From Planktothricoides sp. SR001 (GTDB taxonomy: Bacteria > Cyanobacteriota > Cyanobacteriia > Cyanobacteriales > Laspinemataceae): DNA of 32,625 nt. The notes beneath the pieces are model-generated. The model was given only the letters and a program-made list of their open reading frames with translations. It was not told the DNA's origin and ran no database searches. The position numbers and the translations under genes are program-made. The DNA is taken from contig NZ_LIUQ01000009.1 in NCBI RefSeq assembly GCF_001276715.1, positions 1 through 32,625 of the forward strand, read 5' to 3'. Every line of letters begins with the position of its first letter. Within the stretch, counting starts at the first letter, position 1. This document shows positions 5,736 to 15,079 of the stretch, piece by piece.

Positions 5736-7244
5736 CTACAGCAAATCAAAACATTGCATCATTTCCCTCGCTGTGCTTTCAAATTTATTATATTGCCCAT
5801 TTTCTGCCCCATAAATCACCACATAAGCTTTATCAGTCCTGACAATTCCCATCTCTATTTTCTTCACCATCACCCCATTTTCAACTCCCTGATAAGTCAA
5901 CTCATAAGCGGGACTATTGGCTAAAGTGCCGTCTTGCCGATTCAAAATCGTAACTTGAGGAAAAAACTTGTTAATCTCCTCCATCGAAGCTTGAGAATAT
6001 TCAGCTAAGGATAAAGTTTTCTGTAATTTTTCTACCTTAATCGTCACCTTAGCCCTAGCATCATCAGGTGCCATAAACTTAGTAATTTCCCCGGTCATGG
6101 GATCATCAATGGCTTGCCTCCTCCAAGTTGGGTGATATTTAATTTTAAACCCATATTCATAATTATCATAAGGGGAAAATTTTTGACAGGGTAGTGGCGG
6201 TGGTGGCGGTGATGACGGTGGTGGTAACTGCTTGATTATCTCTGCCAGTAACGGAGACATGATTCCTGCGGCAGCTATGGGAATGAAAACCTTTTTTTTC
6301 ATCCAAAAATTCTGTTTTTTCGGTTTATTTGGCTTTTTCCCTGAATGATTGTCCGGATTAGGCTGTGATACCACCTCTGGCGGAGTAGAAGTGGGCGAGT
6401 AAGTATTTTGATTGCTATTTTTCACTGCTTTGACTGCTGCTAAAGCTTCTACCGCTGATGGATAACGCTGATTAAAATCATAAAGCACCATTCGGGTTAA
6501 AACCGCAGCGAATAATGGAGCAATTTGCACCTGATTTTGCCAGATTAATTCTCCATTAGCATCCTTTTTAAACTCCCCACTACGCGGGTCTGGATTTAAC
6601 CCAGTCAGGGCTTGAATTGCAATTACCCCCACCGCATAAATATCGCTACTTAATTGAGGATTGCCATTCGCTTGTTCATTGGGCATATATCCGTGAGTTC
6701 CCACCATCACCGTCAATGGTTGCCCCTGGGGATTCACCGATAAATTAGAAATTTCTTTAACCGCCCCAAAGTCAATTAAACAAATTTTCCCATCACTATG
6801 ACGCCGCATTAAATTCGCGGGTTTAATATCCCGGTGAATGATATTCTGCTGATGCACATAAGCCAGCACTTCCAAGATTTCTATTAATAGATTAATTACC
6901 TCGGTTTCGCTTAACTTCTGACCAATCTTCAATTCAGTTTTACTCAGGTCATCCCCGTCAATAAAATCCTGAACTAAATAGAATTCGCTATGCTCCTGAA
7001 AATTAGCTTGCAATTTAGGAATCTGCGGATGACTGAGTTTATGCAGGGTTTCCGCTTCGGTGTTAAACATCCGTTTGGCTGTAGCCAAAACTGATGATTT
7101 CTTTGACTGAGGTTGCAGTCGCTTCACCACACAATGAGGATTTCTCGGTAAATCCCGATCTTCGGCTAAATAGGTTTCCCCACAGCCGCCACTGCCCAAA
7201 CTCTTGATAATATGATAGCGTCCCCGTAATGTTGTCCCAATCAT
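5736..7244 (-). CDS. Membrane Ser/Thr protein kinase with extracytoplasmic PsbP-like domain
   Basis: A 502-residue Hanks-type kinase. Kinase domain at about 10-270: glycine loop GSGGCGETY (17-25), Lys41 in VVKRL, catalytic HRDIKPAN (137-144, Asp139) and DFG (158-160); all key residues are present. A linker rich in Pro, Asn and Ser runs to about 312. KKK precedes a membrane helix at about 319-338, followed by a Pro-rich stalk (341-352). Residues about 358-502 (YDNYEYGFKIKYHPTW to the end) resemble the PsbP/MOG1-like fold found on several cyanobacterial kinases. The expected topology is kinase in the cytoplasm and sensor domain outside. No ribosome site is clear. The ligand and substrates are unknown. 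Confidence 0.88.
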   Translation of the reverse strand: MIGTTLRGRYHIIKSLGSGGCGETYLAEDRDLPRNPHCVVKRLQPQSKKSSVLATAKRMFNTEAETLHKLSHPQIPKLQANFQEHSEFYLVQDFIDGDDLSKTELKIGQKLSETEVINLLIEILEVLAYVHQQNIIHRDIKPANLMRRHSDGKICLIDFGAVKEISNLSVNPQGQPLTVMVGTHGYMPNEQANGNPQLSSDIYAVGVIAIQALTGLNPDPRSGEFKKDANGELIWQNQVQIAPLFAAVLTRMVLYDFNQRYPSAVEALAAVKAVKNSNQNTYSPTSTPPEVVSQPNPDNHSGKKPNKPKKQNFWMKKKVFIPIAAAGIMSPLLAEIIKQLPPPSSPPPPPLPCQKFSPYDNYEYGFKIKYHPTWRRQAIDDPMTGEITKFMAPDDARAKVTIKVEKLQKTLSLAEYSQASMEEINKFFPQVTILNRQDGTLANSPAYELTYQGVENGVMVKKIEMGIVRTDKAYVVIYGAENGQYNKFESTAREMMQCFDLL

Positions 7245-7430
7245 TAGAGATATGCTGGATGGTGAATTGCGCTGACTATTTTGATTCTGCCATAAACAAT
7301 TGGTTTTGATTCCCCCAAGTGGTGCTAAATTTCTGATGGATGATATTCAGCGTCTAATTTCTGGAAAATGGGCAAATCACCGTGAATTTATTAATTTATC
7401 CCATTAATTTATAGACAGCATACCCCTTTT

Positions 7431-7664
7431 GTAGGGGCGAAGCATATAGCCTACCCTACCCTACGGGAAGGCGTTCCGCCTACGGGAAGCCGCTCCGCGT
7501 CTACGGCATGGCTTCGCTTACCGGGCAGTGAATTTTCGGTTTTTACAGTTAAGATAATTACCCGAATGCTTCGCCCTGGGTTAACCGAGTAAAGGGCGAA
7601 GCATTCCCGCCGATAAGTGATTAATTATAAGCATAAATTTCCGGCGGAAATGCTTCGCCCCTAC
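7431..7664. mobile_element. Second MITE-like element with nested inverted repeats (GTAGGGGCGAAGCAT family)
   Basis: Perfect 15 bp outer inverted repeats GTAGGGGCGAAGCAT (7431-7445) and ATGCTTCGCCCCTAC (7650-7664) enclose an inner pair, GAATGCTTCGCCCT (7564-7577) and AGGGCGAAGCATTC (7593-7606). A stretch at 7455-7525 has further short inverted repeats (TACGGGAAG, CCGCCTACGG). Nothing coding is seen. Related termini occur at 2228-2244, 19261-19337 and 24142-24170. The rest of 7245-7725 shows no gene. Confidence 0.65.
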
Positions 7665-7725
7665 GGAGATAATTTGCAATGGGAAAATAGGCGATCGCAC
7701 TAAACCCTACAACTACAACTAAACC

Positions 7726-10700
7726 CTAAAAAGCTAAGTCATCCTCAACCATTTTATCCCCGATTTCTTGATAAGCATATTCACAAATTTCTGCATAGGG
7801 ACAAATCTGACAATTGCTTGGCCAAGCATGGGCGCGATAATCTCCTTGTAAAATTTTTTGCACAATATTTTTCACTTCATCACCAACGGCTTGGAAATAG
7901 TCACGGGGATAAGTGAAAAGCTTGGGTTCTCTTAAGTAAGCAATGTGGGCTTGGGGGCGTTCCGTTGCTGCCGCATAAACCCATAATTGGCAGCGATGTA
8001 AATGAGGTTCGATGATTTGGTCTGTTTTATAATCTAAAACAAAATCATCACCTAATAAATCAATCACCCCATTAAAAGTAATGCTATCTATTTTGAAAGT
8101 AATCTTGGTTTCTTTGCTAATGTTTCCTTGGCGATAGGGGGCATAGTCTGGGTATTCATCCCAAGCTTGCACCAGAGATAATATTTCTTGGATTTGTGCC
8201 GGGAATAAGCTAGAGTTAAATCGAGATAAAGTTTCCGGGTTTCTGATGTTATTTTCCAAAGCTTTATGGACTAAAATGCCAATTTTTTGAGCGATCGCCA
8301 TCCCTTCTCCTGTCCCTGGGTGTCCATCAATATAGCGAAATTTAAACCGTTTAGGACAGCGAGTATATTCACTCAAAGCTGTCACCGGCAATTCAAATAA
8401 TCCCGAACCAACAAAACCGATAATTTCTGGACGATCGCCCTCTAGTAAAGGGGGTAATGGCGGTTCGGGGGCGAATAAATCCTCGGCGGTTAAAGGAATT
8501 TTTTCTACAGAAATATTCGCCGCATTCAGTCCCGGACGCAGCAAATCTAACAAACTGCCTTTCTCACTAGCTGCGGTTAAAATTAGGCGATCGCGACTCC
8601 GAGTAAAAGCCACATAAAGCAACCGCAAAGCTTCAGCATCTTCTCGTTGTTTCTGTAAATTTTCCAGCCAAACGTAAAGGACTGGCTTTTGTTTTTCTCC
8701 TTCCTCATTAGACAAGGAAACTGCCACACCCCACGCAGGGTCAAAATACACCGATGGCGAATAATTGGGTTTACTTCTGGTTAAATCAGGCACTATTACC
8801 ACCGGCCATTCTAAACCTTTAGCTGCATGAATCGTCATTAAAGTAACGGCATTTTCTGCCTCCAAAGGTAGCCGGGTAATTTTCACATCAGCGGCGGCAA
8901 TTTGTCGTAACCGTCGCACCACATTAAATACATCATTATTTCCCGTTTCTAATTGTCGCACAAGTTCCATAAAACCTCGCCAGTCTGCCAGCCGACGGGG
9001 TGCTCCTGGTAGGTTATTAATCACTGCTGTATATCCGGTTAAACGGTCAGCAATTTGCAGTAAACGGGTGGGCGGTTCTACGGTGCGATCGCCTAAAAGT
9101 TGCTTTAATATTTCTACGGCAGAGAAACCGGGTTTCTCCAAGAAACCCGGTTTCTGTTCCATCTGAATTTTTTCCCACCAAGAAAGGTTTTTTCCCTCAA
9201 CGGTTAACAGAGAACGACTAATCATAAATAAGGTGCGATCGCTAATAGCAAAAAATGGGCTCCGTAACACCGCCACCAAAGCAATATCATCCGTAGGATC
9301 CGCCAAAAATCTTAATAAAGCCCAAGCATCTTTTGCTTCCCTAGTATCTAACAAATTGCCGCCCCCGGACAACACCACGGGAATGCCCTCACTTGCCAAA
9401 GTTTCCCCATACAATTCTAACGGATCCCAAGTGCGAGAAAGAATCGCCATATCTCCCGGTTTCACCGGACGCAAACCGCCTGTTTTTTTGTCATAAACAG
9501 GCATTTTTTGCTCTAACATTTGTTTAAGCGTTCGGGCAATATGCCGACCTTCTGCCTGACGGCAACGGTTAATATCATTTACCTCTCCAGCGGCAACAGT
9601 ATAAGCCTCTAAATAAGTATTAACATCTGGATTAATATCATTAACATATGGGGCTTCTGTGCGAAAAGCCGTTAAATTTTGGTGCAAATTTCCCAATAGC
9701 GGCGCAAAGATGTGATTAATCTGGTTAATCAAGCTTTCATGGGTGCGAAAACTGGTAGAAAGTTCCACAATTTCGCCACCTTTTCCTCTTTTACCTGAAT
9801 CATGCTGAATGCGATCGCACCAGCTTTGAAACACCGCCACATCGGCCCGTCGAAACCCATAAATTGACTGTTTAGCATCGCCCACAATAGTCAATATTGC
9901 CTTAGAATTTAGCAACTCTAAAAATTCTCCTTGGACGGGGTTAGTATCTTGGAATTCATCCACTAAAAAAGCTTGCCACCGTTGCCAATAATACTCTTGA
10001 ACTTCGGGATGACTCAGGGCTTTTAGGGCATAGACTTCTAAATCCGCAAAATCTAATAATCGGGCTTTTCGTTTAGCCGCTGCTAAAAACTCCCGCACTT
10101 GCATAAATGCCTGCTTGAGGATGGGCAAAATAGCGGTTAATTTATGGTCAAATTCGCCAATGTCTAGATTAATCCTGCCTCGCTTGATTTCTTTGTCTGC
10201 CAATTTTTTTAGAGTAGCGATCGCCTCTTTAATTTCCGTAAATCCCCCATCTGGCCATTTTTTCTTACTGCCTCCCTGCAAATTAATCTTGGTTAGATTT
10301 TCCAAAGCGTTTGTTGGTTCACTATTTTCTTTTAAACTATTGACTGCCTGAATCGCAGTTTTCCGGGCTAATTCTATGCGATCGCCTTCAAGTCCTGCAA
10401 ACTGGTGTAAAGTTTCTGTTGCCAATTGCCATTGGGAATTGCCCAACAATTCACTCAGGGCAAATTGCTGCATTTGGGCAATTAAATGTTCTGGATTAAT
10501 TGACCGATTAAAAGCTCGTTCAGCGGCGATTGGATCGGCAATTAAATGGGGTAAAATTTCCCCCAATTGACTATAAAAAATTTCTTGATAAATCTCGGCA
10601 GGTAATTCTGTCAAAGCCAAAATTAATTGCTGATTAAGCCAAATTTTACTTTCCAACTCATCCAATACGGTAAAATCAGCGGGAACCCCTGCCGCTTCCG

Positions 10701-11010
10701 GGTGTTCCTGACAAATTCGGGTGGCTAAAGAGTGGAGGGTACTAATTTGGGCTGCTTCCAATTCAGCTAACAAGTCAAAGCGATCGGGCAGTCTTTGAGA
10801 AACCGTTGCCCGAATGCGCGATCGCAGTTCGGCTGCTGCCTTATCCGTAAACGTACAAGCCACAATTTCCAAAGGGGAAAACCCGTCAACAGTGAGGTGA
10901 TAAAAATAGCGTTCTGCCAGCATATAAGTTTTCCCTGTACCAGCACCAGCAATCACCGCTACACTACCAGAAGAATAGGCTGCTTTTTCTTGTTCCGTCG
11001 TTAAAGTCAT
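7726..11010 (-). CDS. UvrD/AddA-type ATP-dependent helicase with C-terminal PD-(D/E)XK nuclease
   Basis: About 1094 residues from the ATG at 11010 (MTLTTEQEKAAY); the 17 codons upstream lack family features. Helicase motifs run in order: AGAGTGKT at 21-28, FLVDEFQDTNPVQ near 350, IVGDAKQSIYGFRRADV just after, LMTIHAAKGLEWP near 725 and LLYVAFTRSRDRL near 800. The nuclease domain has VLDYKTDQ near 990. Four cysteines (one in YTRCPKRFKFRY near 884, then CQICPYAEIC near the end) fit the iron-sulfur-bound nuclease of AddB-type proteins. The likely role is end resection in double-strand-break repair. No AddB or RecC partner is nearby. Residues about 618-629 (QKPGFLEKPGF) come from a palindromic repeat pair inserted in frame. 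Confidence 0.88.
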   Translation of the reverse strand: MTLTTEQEKAAYSSGSVAVIAGAGTGKTYMLAERYFYHLTVDGFSPLEIVACTFTDKAAAELRSRIRATVSQRLPDRFDLLAELEAAQISTLHSLATRICQEHPEAAGVPADFTVLDELESKIWLNQQLILALTELPAEIYQEIFYSQLGEILPHLIADPIAAERAFNRSINPEHLIAQMQQFALSELLGNSQWQLATETLHQFAGLEGDRIELARKTAIQAVNSLKENSEPTNALENLTKINLQGGSKKKWPDGGFTEIKEAIATLKKLADKEIKRGRINLDIGEFDHKLTAILPILKQAFMQVREFLAAAKRKARLLDFADLEVYALKALSHPEVQEYYWQRWQAFLVDEFQDTNPVQGEFLELLNSKAILTIVGDAKQSIYGFRRADVAVFQSWCDRIQHDSGKRGKGGEIVELSTSFRTHESLINQINHIFAPLLGNLHQNLTAFRTEAPYVNDINPDVNTYLEAYTVAAGEVNDINRCRQAEGRHIARTLKQMLEQKMPVYDKKTGGLRPVKPGDMAILSRTWDPLELYGETLASEGIPVVLSGGGNLLDTREAKDAWALLRFLADPTDDIALVAVLRSPFFAISDRTLFMISRSLLTVEGKNLSWWEKIQMEQKPGFLEKPGFSAVEILKQLLGDRTVEPPTRLLQIADRLTGYTAVINNLPGAPRRLADWRGFMELVRQLETGNNDVFNVVRRLRQIAAADVKITRLPLEAENAVTLMTIHAAKGLEWPVVIVPDLTRSKPNYSPSVYFDPAWGVAVSLSNEEGEKQKPVLYVWLENLQKQREDAEALRLLYVAFTRSRDRLILTAASEKGSLLDLLRPGLNAANISVEKIPLTAEDLFAPEPPLPPLLEGDRPEIIGFVGSGLFELPVTALSEYTRCPKRFKFRYIDGHPGTGEGMAIAQKIGILVHKALENNIRNPETLSRFNSSLFPAQIQEILSLVQAWDEYPDYAPYRQGNISKETKITFKIDSITFNGVIDLLGDDFVLDYKTDQIIEPHLHRCQLWVYAAATERPQAHIAYLREPKLFTYPRDYFQAVGDEVKNIVQKILQGDYRAHAWPSNCQICPYAEICEYAYQEIGDKMVEDDLAF
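9122..9156. repeat. AGAAACCSGGTTTCT pair inside the helicase-nuclease gene
   Basis: Copies at 9123-9137 and 9141-9155 with mirrored centres, the same arrangement as the non-coding pair at 5700-5732. They are translated on the minus strand as QKPGFLEKPGFS without breaking the frame. Confidence 0.88.
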
Positions 11011-11220
11011 AATGCCAAAAATAATTGAACCGAACCATCGGCAGGCGATCGCCATTGGCAATTAAGCCGATTCTCTAGCATTCTACCATTCTGTAATCCT
11101 GGAACCAATCCTGGAACCATAAGTAATTTTTGAAGATTTCGTGAAATTAGTCAAACTAAATTCTTTTTTGGTAATTTTTATGGTATATTACATAATTAAG
11201 AAAAAATCAAAATAACCTCA

Positions 11221-12561
11221 ATGACAACTGAATTTAACTTTTTTCAAAATTGGTATCCGATTTCCCCCCTTGAAGACCTAGAATATGACCGACCTACTAC
11301 CGTAACGATTTTGGGCAAATCCTTGGTAATTTGGCAATCCCCGGTATCTAAAAAATATCAAGTATTTTTAGATGAATGTCCCCATCGTTTAGCCCCCTTA
11401 AGTGAAGGCAGAATCGAACCGAAAACCGGAAATTTAATGTGTAGCTATCATGGCTGGGAATTTGATGCCGATGGCACTTGTCAGCGGATTCCCCAAGCGG
11501 AAAATCCCGACTTAGTGAGTAAAAATAAAACAAATTTTTGTGCCCGCAAATTTCCCACCCAAGAAGCGAATGAATTACTCTGGGTTTGGCTGGATCCGAA
11601 ATCAGAGGAGTTAGCCGCCAAAACCCCGCTACCTTTATCACCGCAAATTGATGCCGAAAAAGGGTTTGTTTGGTCTTCAATCGTGCGAGATTTAGAATAT
11701 GATTGGCAGACATTGATCGAAAATGTCGCCGACCCCAGTCATGTGCCTTTTGCTCATCATGGGGTACAAGGCGATCGCGAAAAAGCCGAACCCTTACCCA
11801 TCACCATCAGCCAATCAAATGCCCAAATCATCGAAGCGAAAATTGACCGAAAATTTAAAAGCACAATTACCTTTCAACCTCCTTGTCATTTAGAATATCA
11901 AATTTCCTTGGGTGCGGATAAACAAATAGGATTAATCACCTATTGTATTCCCGTTTCTCCAGGCAAGTCGAGAATAGTCGCGCAGTTTTCTCGGAATTTT
12001 GCCCAAAACTTACACCGGATCACCCCGCGATGGTGGGATCATCTACAAAATCGCAACTTAATATTAGACGGAGACATGGTTTTCCTCCATTATCAAGAGC
12101 GAATATTACAACAAAAACAACAAACCCAAACTTGGAAAACCGCCTACAAAATGCCCACATCGGCGGACAAATTAATTATTGAATTTCGCAATTGGTTTGA
12201 TAAATATTCTGGGGGTAAATTGCCGTGGCAGGAAGTAGGAATAAACCCGCCAGATATTTTGTCAATTTTGCCAATGACTCAAAACCGACAACAAATACTC
12301 GATCGCTATCATCAACATACCCAACATTGCAGCAGTTGTCGGGGGGCATTAAAAACCGTGCAACGGTGGCAAATCTTTTTGCTGGTTTACTTTATCCTCA
12401 CAATTGCTACAGTTGCACTGCTGCCAGATGCCCTCAGACTGCCCTGGGGTCTGCCTTTAACCTTAACCGCACTCCTCGGTATGGGGGTCTACGGTGGACT
12501 CAAATTTTGGCTAGAACCGAAATTTTACTTTGTTGATTATATCCACGCATTCAAAAAGTAA
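11221..12561 (+). CDS. Membrane Rieske oxygenase, pheophorbide a oxygenase-like
   Basis: A 446-residue Rieske non-heme iron oxygenase. [2Fe-2S] ligands: Cys53 and His55 (CPHRLAPL), Cys74 and His77 (CSYHGWEF). The mononuclear iron site is NVADPSHVPFAHHG, with Asp171, His174 and His179. Near the C-terminus, Cys370-Ser-Ser-Cys373 matches the CxxC redox motif of PaO/Tic55-type enzymes, followed by two membrane helices (about 384-402 and 408-430). These features place it in the pheophorbide a oxygenase/LLS1-like group, which in plants acts in chlorophyll breakdown; substrates of cyanobacterial members are mostly undefined. It is divergent from the helicase gene with a 210 bp gap. No ribosome site is evident. 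Confidence 0.85.
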   Translation: MTTEFNFFQNWYPISPLEDLEYDRPTTVTILGKSLVIWQSPVSKKYQVFLDECPHRLAPLSEGRIEPKTGNLMCSYHGWEFDADGTCQRIPQAENPDLVSKNKTNFCARKFPTQEANELLWVWLDPKSEELAAKTPLPLSPQIDAEKGFVWSSIVRDLEYDWQTLIENVADPSHVPFAHHGVQGDREKAEPLPITISQSNAQIIEAKIDRKFKSTITFQPPCHLEYQISLGADKQIGLITYCIPVSPGKSRIVAQFSRNFAQNLHRITPRWWDHLQNRNLILDGDMVFLHYQERILQQKQQTQTWKTAYKMPTSADKLIIEFRNWFDKYSGGKLPWQEVGINPPDILSILPMTQNRQQILDRYHQHTQHCSSCRGALKTVQRWQIFLLVYFILTIATVALLPDALRLPWGLPLTLTALLGMGVYGGLKFWLEPKFYFVDYIHAFKK

Positions 12562-12876
12562 TCTTGAGTCTGTATAAGTCTGTATGTCAACCCGCAATGG
12601 GTGACTTCTGTCCGGGGAAGTGAAACCTGGTGGGCTAAAATTAACACTGGCAATTCAGCCTGAACATAAGGCGAAAGTAAGGTGGGCAATGCCCACCTTA
12701 CTTAGTCGATCGGGGTCATCCACAGAAATCTTAAGAAATCTTAAGTAATTTTCCTAATACAGTTTAACCACTAGACAAATGACTACCTAATGTGTTGCTA
12801 CATCTGACCGCTTAATGTCTGACTCCGGTTTCCAGGGAACTTGCCTAAAACCGATTGGTTCACGAGAAATAACTAA
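12562..12876. other. Intergenic stretch with one strong hairpin
   Basis: Apart from the 11 bp inverted repeat at 12677-12701 and a doubled AAGAAATCTT near 12728, no gene or RNA is recognised. The response-regulator promoter should lie in the second half or further downstream, toward its likely start at 13066. Confidence 0.4.
12677..12701. repeat. GTAAGGTGGGC-AAT-GCCCACCTTAC hairpin
   Basis: A perfect 11 bp inverted repeat with a 3-base loop, 116 bp after the Rieske gene. No T run follows on either strand, so it looks more like a dispersed repeat than an intrinsic terminator. Confidence 0.75.
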
Positions 12877-13065
12877 ATGTGCGGTCTACCGTCGATAAAT
12901 GATGTAATAGTCATAATCCTGGTTGACCAAGAAAGTACCATATTGCCCACCAAGAACCAGACGCTTCAGTGCAAGACATTTTGCTTTGTCCTGCATGACA
13001 AAGATGCTGATTTTTGCCTGATGGATTGCCCAAACTCAAAGATTCGTGAGTTAATAGTTAATTGT

Positions 13066-14016
13066 ATGATGAATAACTCAATTCCAGAGCTAGAAAATAT
13101 TATTACTCAGTTGAAAAGCCTACAACGACGTAACAAAGCCAAAATGCTGGTGGTGGATGACGAACCAGATAACCTGGATCTACTCTACCGCACTTTCCGA
13201 CGGGACTATCAGGTACTCAAAGCCGAAAGTGGCACCCGCGCTTTAGAATTATTGCGCGAAGAGGGTGAAGTGGCCGTGATTATTTCTGACCAACGAATGC
13301 CGGAAATGAAAGGGACGGAGTTCTTAAGTAGAACGGTGCCTGATTTTCCCAATACAGTGCGGATTATTCTAACTGGGTTTACGGATATTGAAGACCTGGT
13401 AGATGCGATTAACTCCGGTCAGGTTTATAAATATATTACGAAACCTTGGGATCCGAATGAACTGAAAACGGTGGTGCATCGTGCCGCAGAAACTTATAAA
13501 GTGCTCAAAGATCGCACGGAAGAATTGCGGCGGGCTGAAGCGCAAACCAACCTCCTATCAATTATTTTGAATTTATCTCAAGAGGCTAATTCTTTAGAGG
13601 ATTGTTTGAAACCGATCGCCGTCGCCTTTGGGGAAAATTTTGCCGCTGATGTTTGTCTTTTGCAACTGGTGGAAAATAATCGCTTAATCCCCAGTCAAGG
13701 GGTATTTTCTAAAGTCGGCATTGAGGAAAACTGGTTAGAACATGACCCGTTAACCGCAGCGGCGATCGCCACCAGAACCTTGCAAGGATCTGTTCATGTA
13801 GAAAAAGATAGCAACCTTGCCGAGGACGAACATTATCAAAAATCTGGGACACAAGCTCATTTGGTCATGCCAATTACTTACCGGGATGAACTTCTAGCAG
13901 TCTTGTCTCTTCAGTGGAAGCAACCCTTTACCCTGCGAGAAGATGAAGTGTCTACAATCCATTTGTGCGCTAGGCAAGTGGGTGTCACCCTGACCTGTGT
14001 CCGCTATCATCCTTAA
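13066..14016 (+). CDS. Response regulator, receiver domain plus GAF domain
   Basis: 316 residues from the ATG at 13066; the frame is open from 12877, but the extra 63 residues are Cys-rich and unlike the family. Receiver domain at about 25-145: acidic pair Asp31-Asp32 (VVDDEPDN), phospho-acceptor Asp75 (IISDQRMPEMKG), Thr103 (LTGFTD) and Lys126 (YITKPWD). A short coiled linker (TEELRRAEAQ) leads to a GAF domain at about 165-312. There is no DNA-binding, HD-GYP, GGDEF or kinase output domain; the protein ends with the GAF domain, so it may act by protein contact or ligand binding. No cognate histidine kinase is adjacent. The start is uncertain because the ribosome site is weak. Confidence 0.8.
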   Translation: MMNNSIPELENIITQLKSLQRRNKAKMLVVDDEPDNLDLLYRTFRRDYQVLKAESGTRALELLREEGEVAVIISDQRMPEMKGTEFLSRTVPDFPNTVRIILTGFTDIEDLVDAINSGQVYKYITKPWDPNELKTVVHRAAETYKVLKDRTEELRRAEAQTNLLSIILNLSQEANSLEDCLKPIAVAFGENFAADVCLLQLVENNRLIPSQGVFSKVGIEENWLEHDPLTAAAIATRTLQGSVHVEKDSNLAEDEHYQKSGTQAHLVMPITYRDELLAVLSLQWKQPFTLREDEVSTIHLCARQVGVTLTCVRYHP

Positions 14017-14075
14017 GGTTGATCTGATGGATTCTCTATAATTTTTCTGCCCCCTGAATTACTCTTATTTTACAG

Positions 14076-14810
14076 ATGTCTACTGTTTCTAAACCTCCTA
14101 TATCTTTATCCAATCAAATGGTTCCTTCTGCCAGCGAAATTCAACAGATATTTAATCGCATCGCCCCAGTTTACGATCAATTCAATGACTGGCTGAGTCT
14201 GGGTCAGCATCGGATTTGGAAGCGGATGACTATTGCCTGGAGTGAAGTCAGTCCTGGAGATATTTGTTTGGATCTGTGCTGTGGCAGTGGGGATTTAACT
14301 CTGCTTCTCGCGGAAGAAGTAGGAAAAACAGGTCAAGTCTTTGGGGTAGACTTTTCTGTAGAATTGCTGAATCAAGCGCGTCAACGTCCGGGAAAACAAG
14401 AGGTCATCACCTGGGTAGAAGGGGATGCCTTGGATTTACCTTTTCCTGACGAATATTTTGACTGTGCCACCATTGGTTATGGTTTACGCAATGTTAAAGA
14501 TATTCCCCGTTGTTTAAGCGAATTGCATCGAGTGCTTAAACCCGGTGCCAAAGCCGCGATTTTGGACTTTCATCGCCCCAGTAATGCGATCGCCCGTGAG
14601 TTTCAGCACTGGTATTTAGATCATATTGTCGTACCCTTAGCCAAAGCCAACGGATTATATAATGAATATGCTTACATTTTTCCCAGTTTAGATCGATTTC
14701 CCATTGGCAAAGAGCAAGTTGAGTTAGCGCGAGCGGCTGGATTTGCTGCCGCCACTCACTATCCTATTGCCCAAGGAATAATGGGAGTATTAGTTGTGAA
14801 TAAAGTTTAA
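14076..14810 (+). CDS. menG: Demethylphylloquinone / demethylmenaquinone methyltransferase (UbiE/MenG family)
   Basis: A 244-residue class I SAM-dependent methyltransferase. It has the UbiE/MenG signature: IFNRIAPVYDQFNDWLSLGQHRIWKR at 25-50, SAM motif LDLCCGSGDLT at 65-75, ATIGYGLRNVKDIPRCLSE in the middle, and LKPGAKAAILDFHRPS. In cyanobacteria this enzyme performs the last methylation of phylloquinone, the secondary electron acceptor of photosystem I. Length is normal for the family. It stands alone, 59 bp after the response regulator on the same strand, with no quinone genes alongside. The ATG at 14076 starts a Ser/Thr/Pro-rich tail of about 20 residues seen in other cyanobacterial copies. 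Confidence 0.92.
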   Translation: MSTVSKPPISLSNQMVPSASEIQQIFNRIAPVYDQFNDWLSLGQHRIWKRMTIAWSEVSPGDICLDLCCGSGDLTLLLAEEVGKTGQVFGVDFSVELLNQARQRPGKQEVITWVEGDALDLPFPDEYFDCATIGYGLRNVKDIPRCLSELHRVLKPGAKAAILDFHRPSNAIAREFQHWYLDHIVVPLAKANGLYNEYAYIFPSLDRFPIGKEQVELARAAGFAAATHYPIAQGIMGVLVVNKV

Positions 14811-14813
14811 TCT

Positions 14814-15010
14814 TTAGTGCTTGGTTGTTGGTGGCCCCTCTTTGAAGGGGGGGGGTTGGGGGCTTGTTAGTGGTTGATTGTTGATTGTTGGTGGTTGATT
14901 GTTGATTGTTGAAGCAGCAGGACATGGACTTTCACCTTGTCTCTACGGAGATCACCGTCTTCTTATCTCCCCCTGCCCCCTGCCCCCTGCCCCCTACAGC
15001 CTACACCCTC
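14814..15010. repeat. Repeat-rich gap: T/G tract, C-run/G-run repeat, TGCCCCC and CCTACA repeats
   Basis: Following menG there are TTGGTTGTTGGTGG, the C-run/G-run repeat at 14835-14863 (related to 1455-1492), several GATTGTTG units and, near 14969-15020, CCCCTGC and CCTACACCC repeats. Short open frames here are repeat translation only. Confidence 0.7.
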
Positions 15011-15079
15011 TCCCCTACAGCCTACACCTGGAAAAAAACACCTCTTTGCGAATACGATTAAAGGAGATTAGATTGCGCT

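Noticed and set aside
12677-12701. Hairpin as intrinsic terminator of the Rieske gene
   Set aside because: No T run on either side and too far from the stop; kept as a repeat.
12877-13065. Longer N-terminus of the response regulator
   Set aside because: The extra 63 residues are Cys-rich and unlike receiver proteins; the ATG at 13066 fits the domain start.
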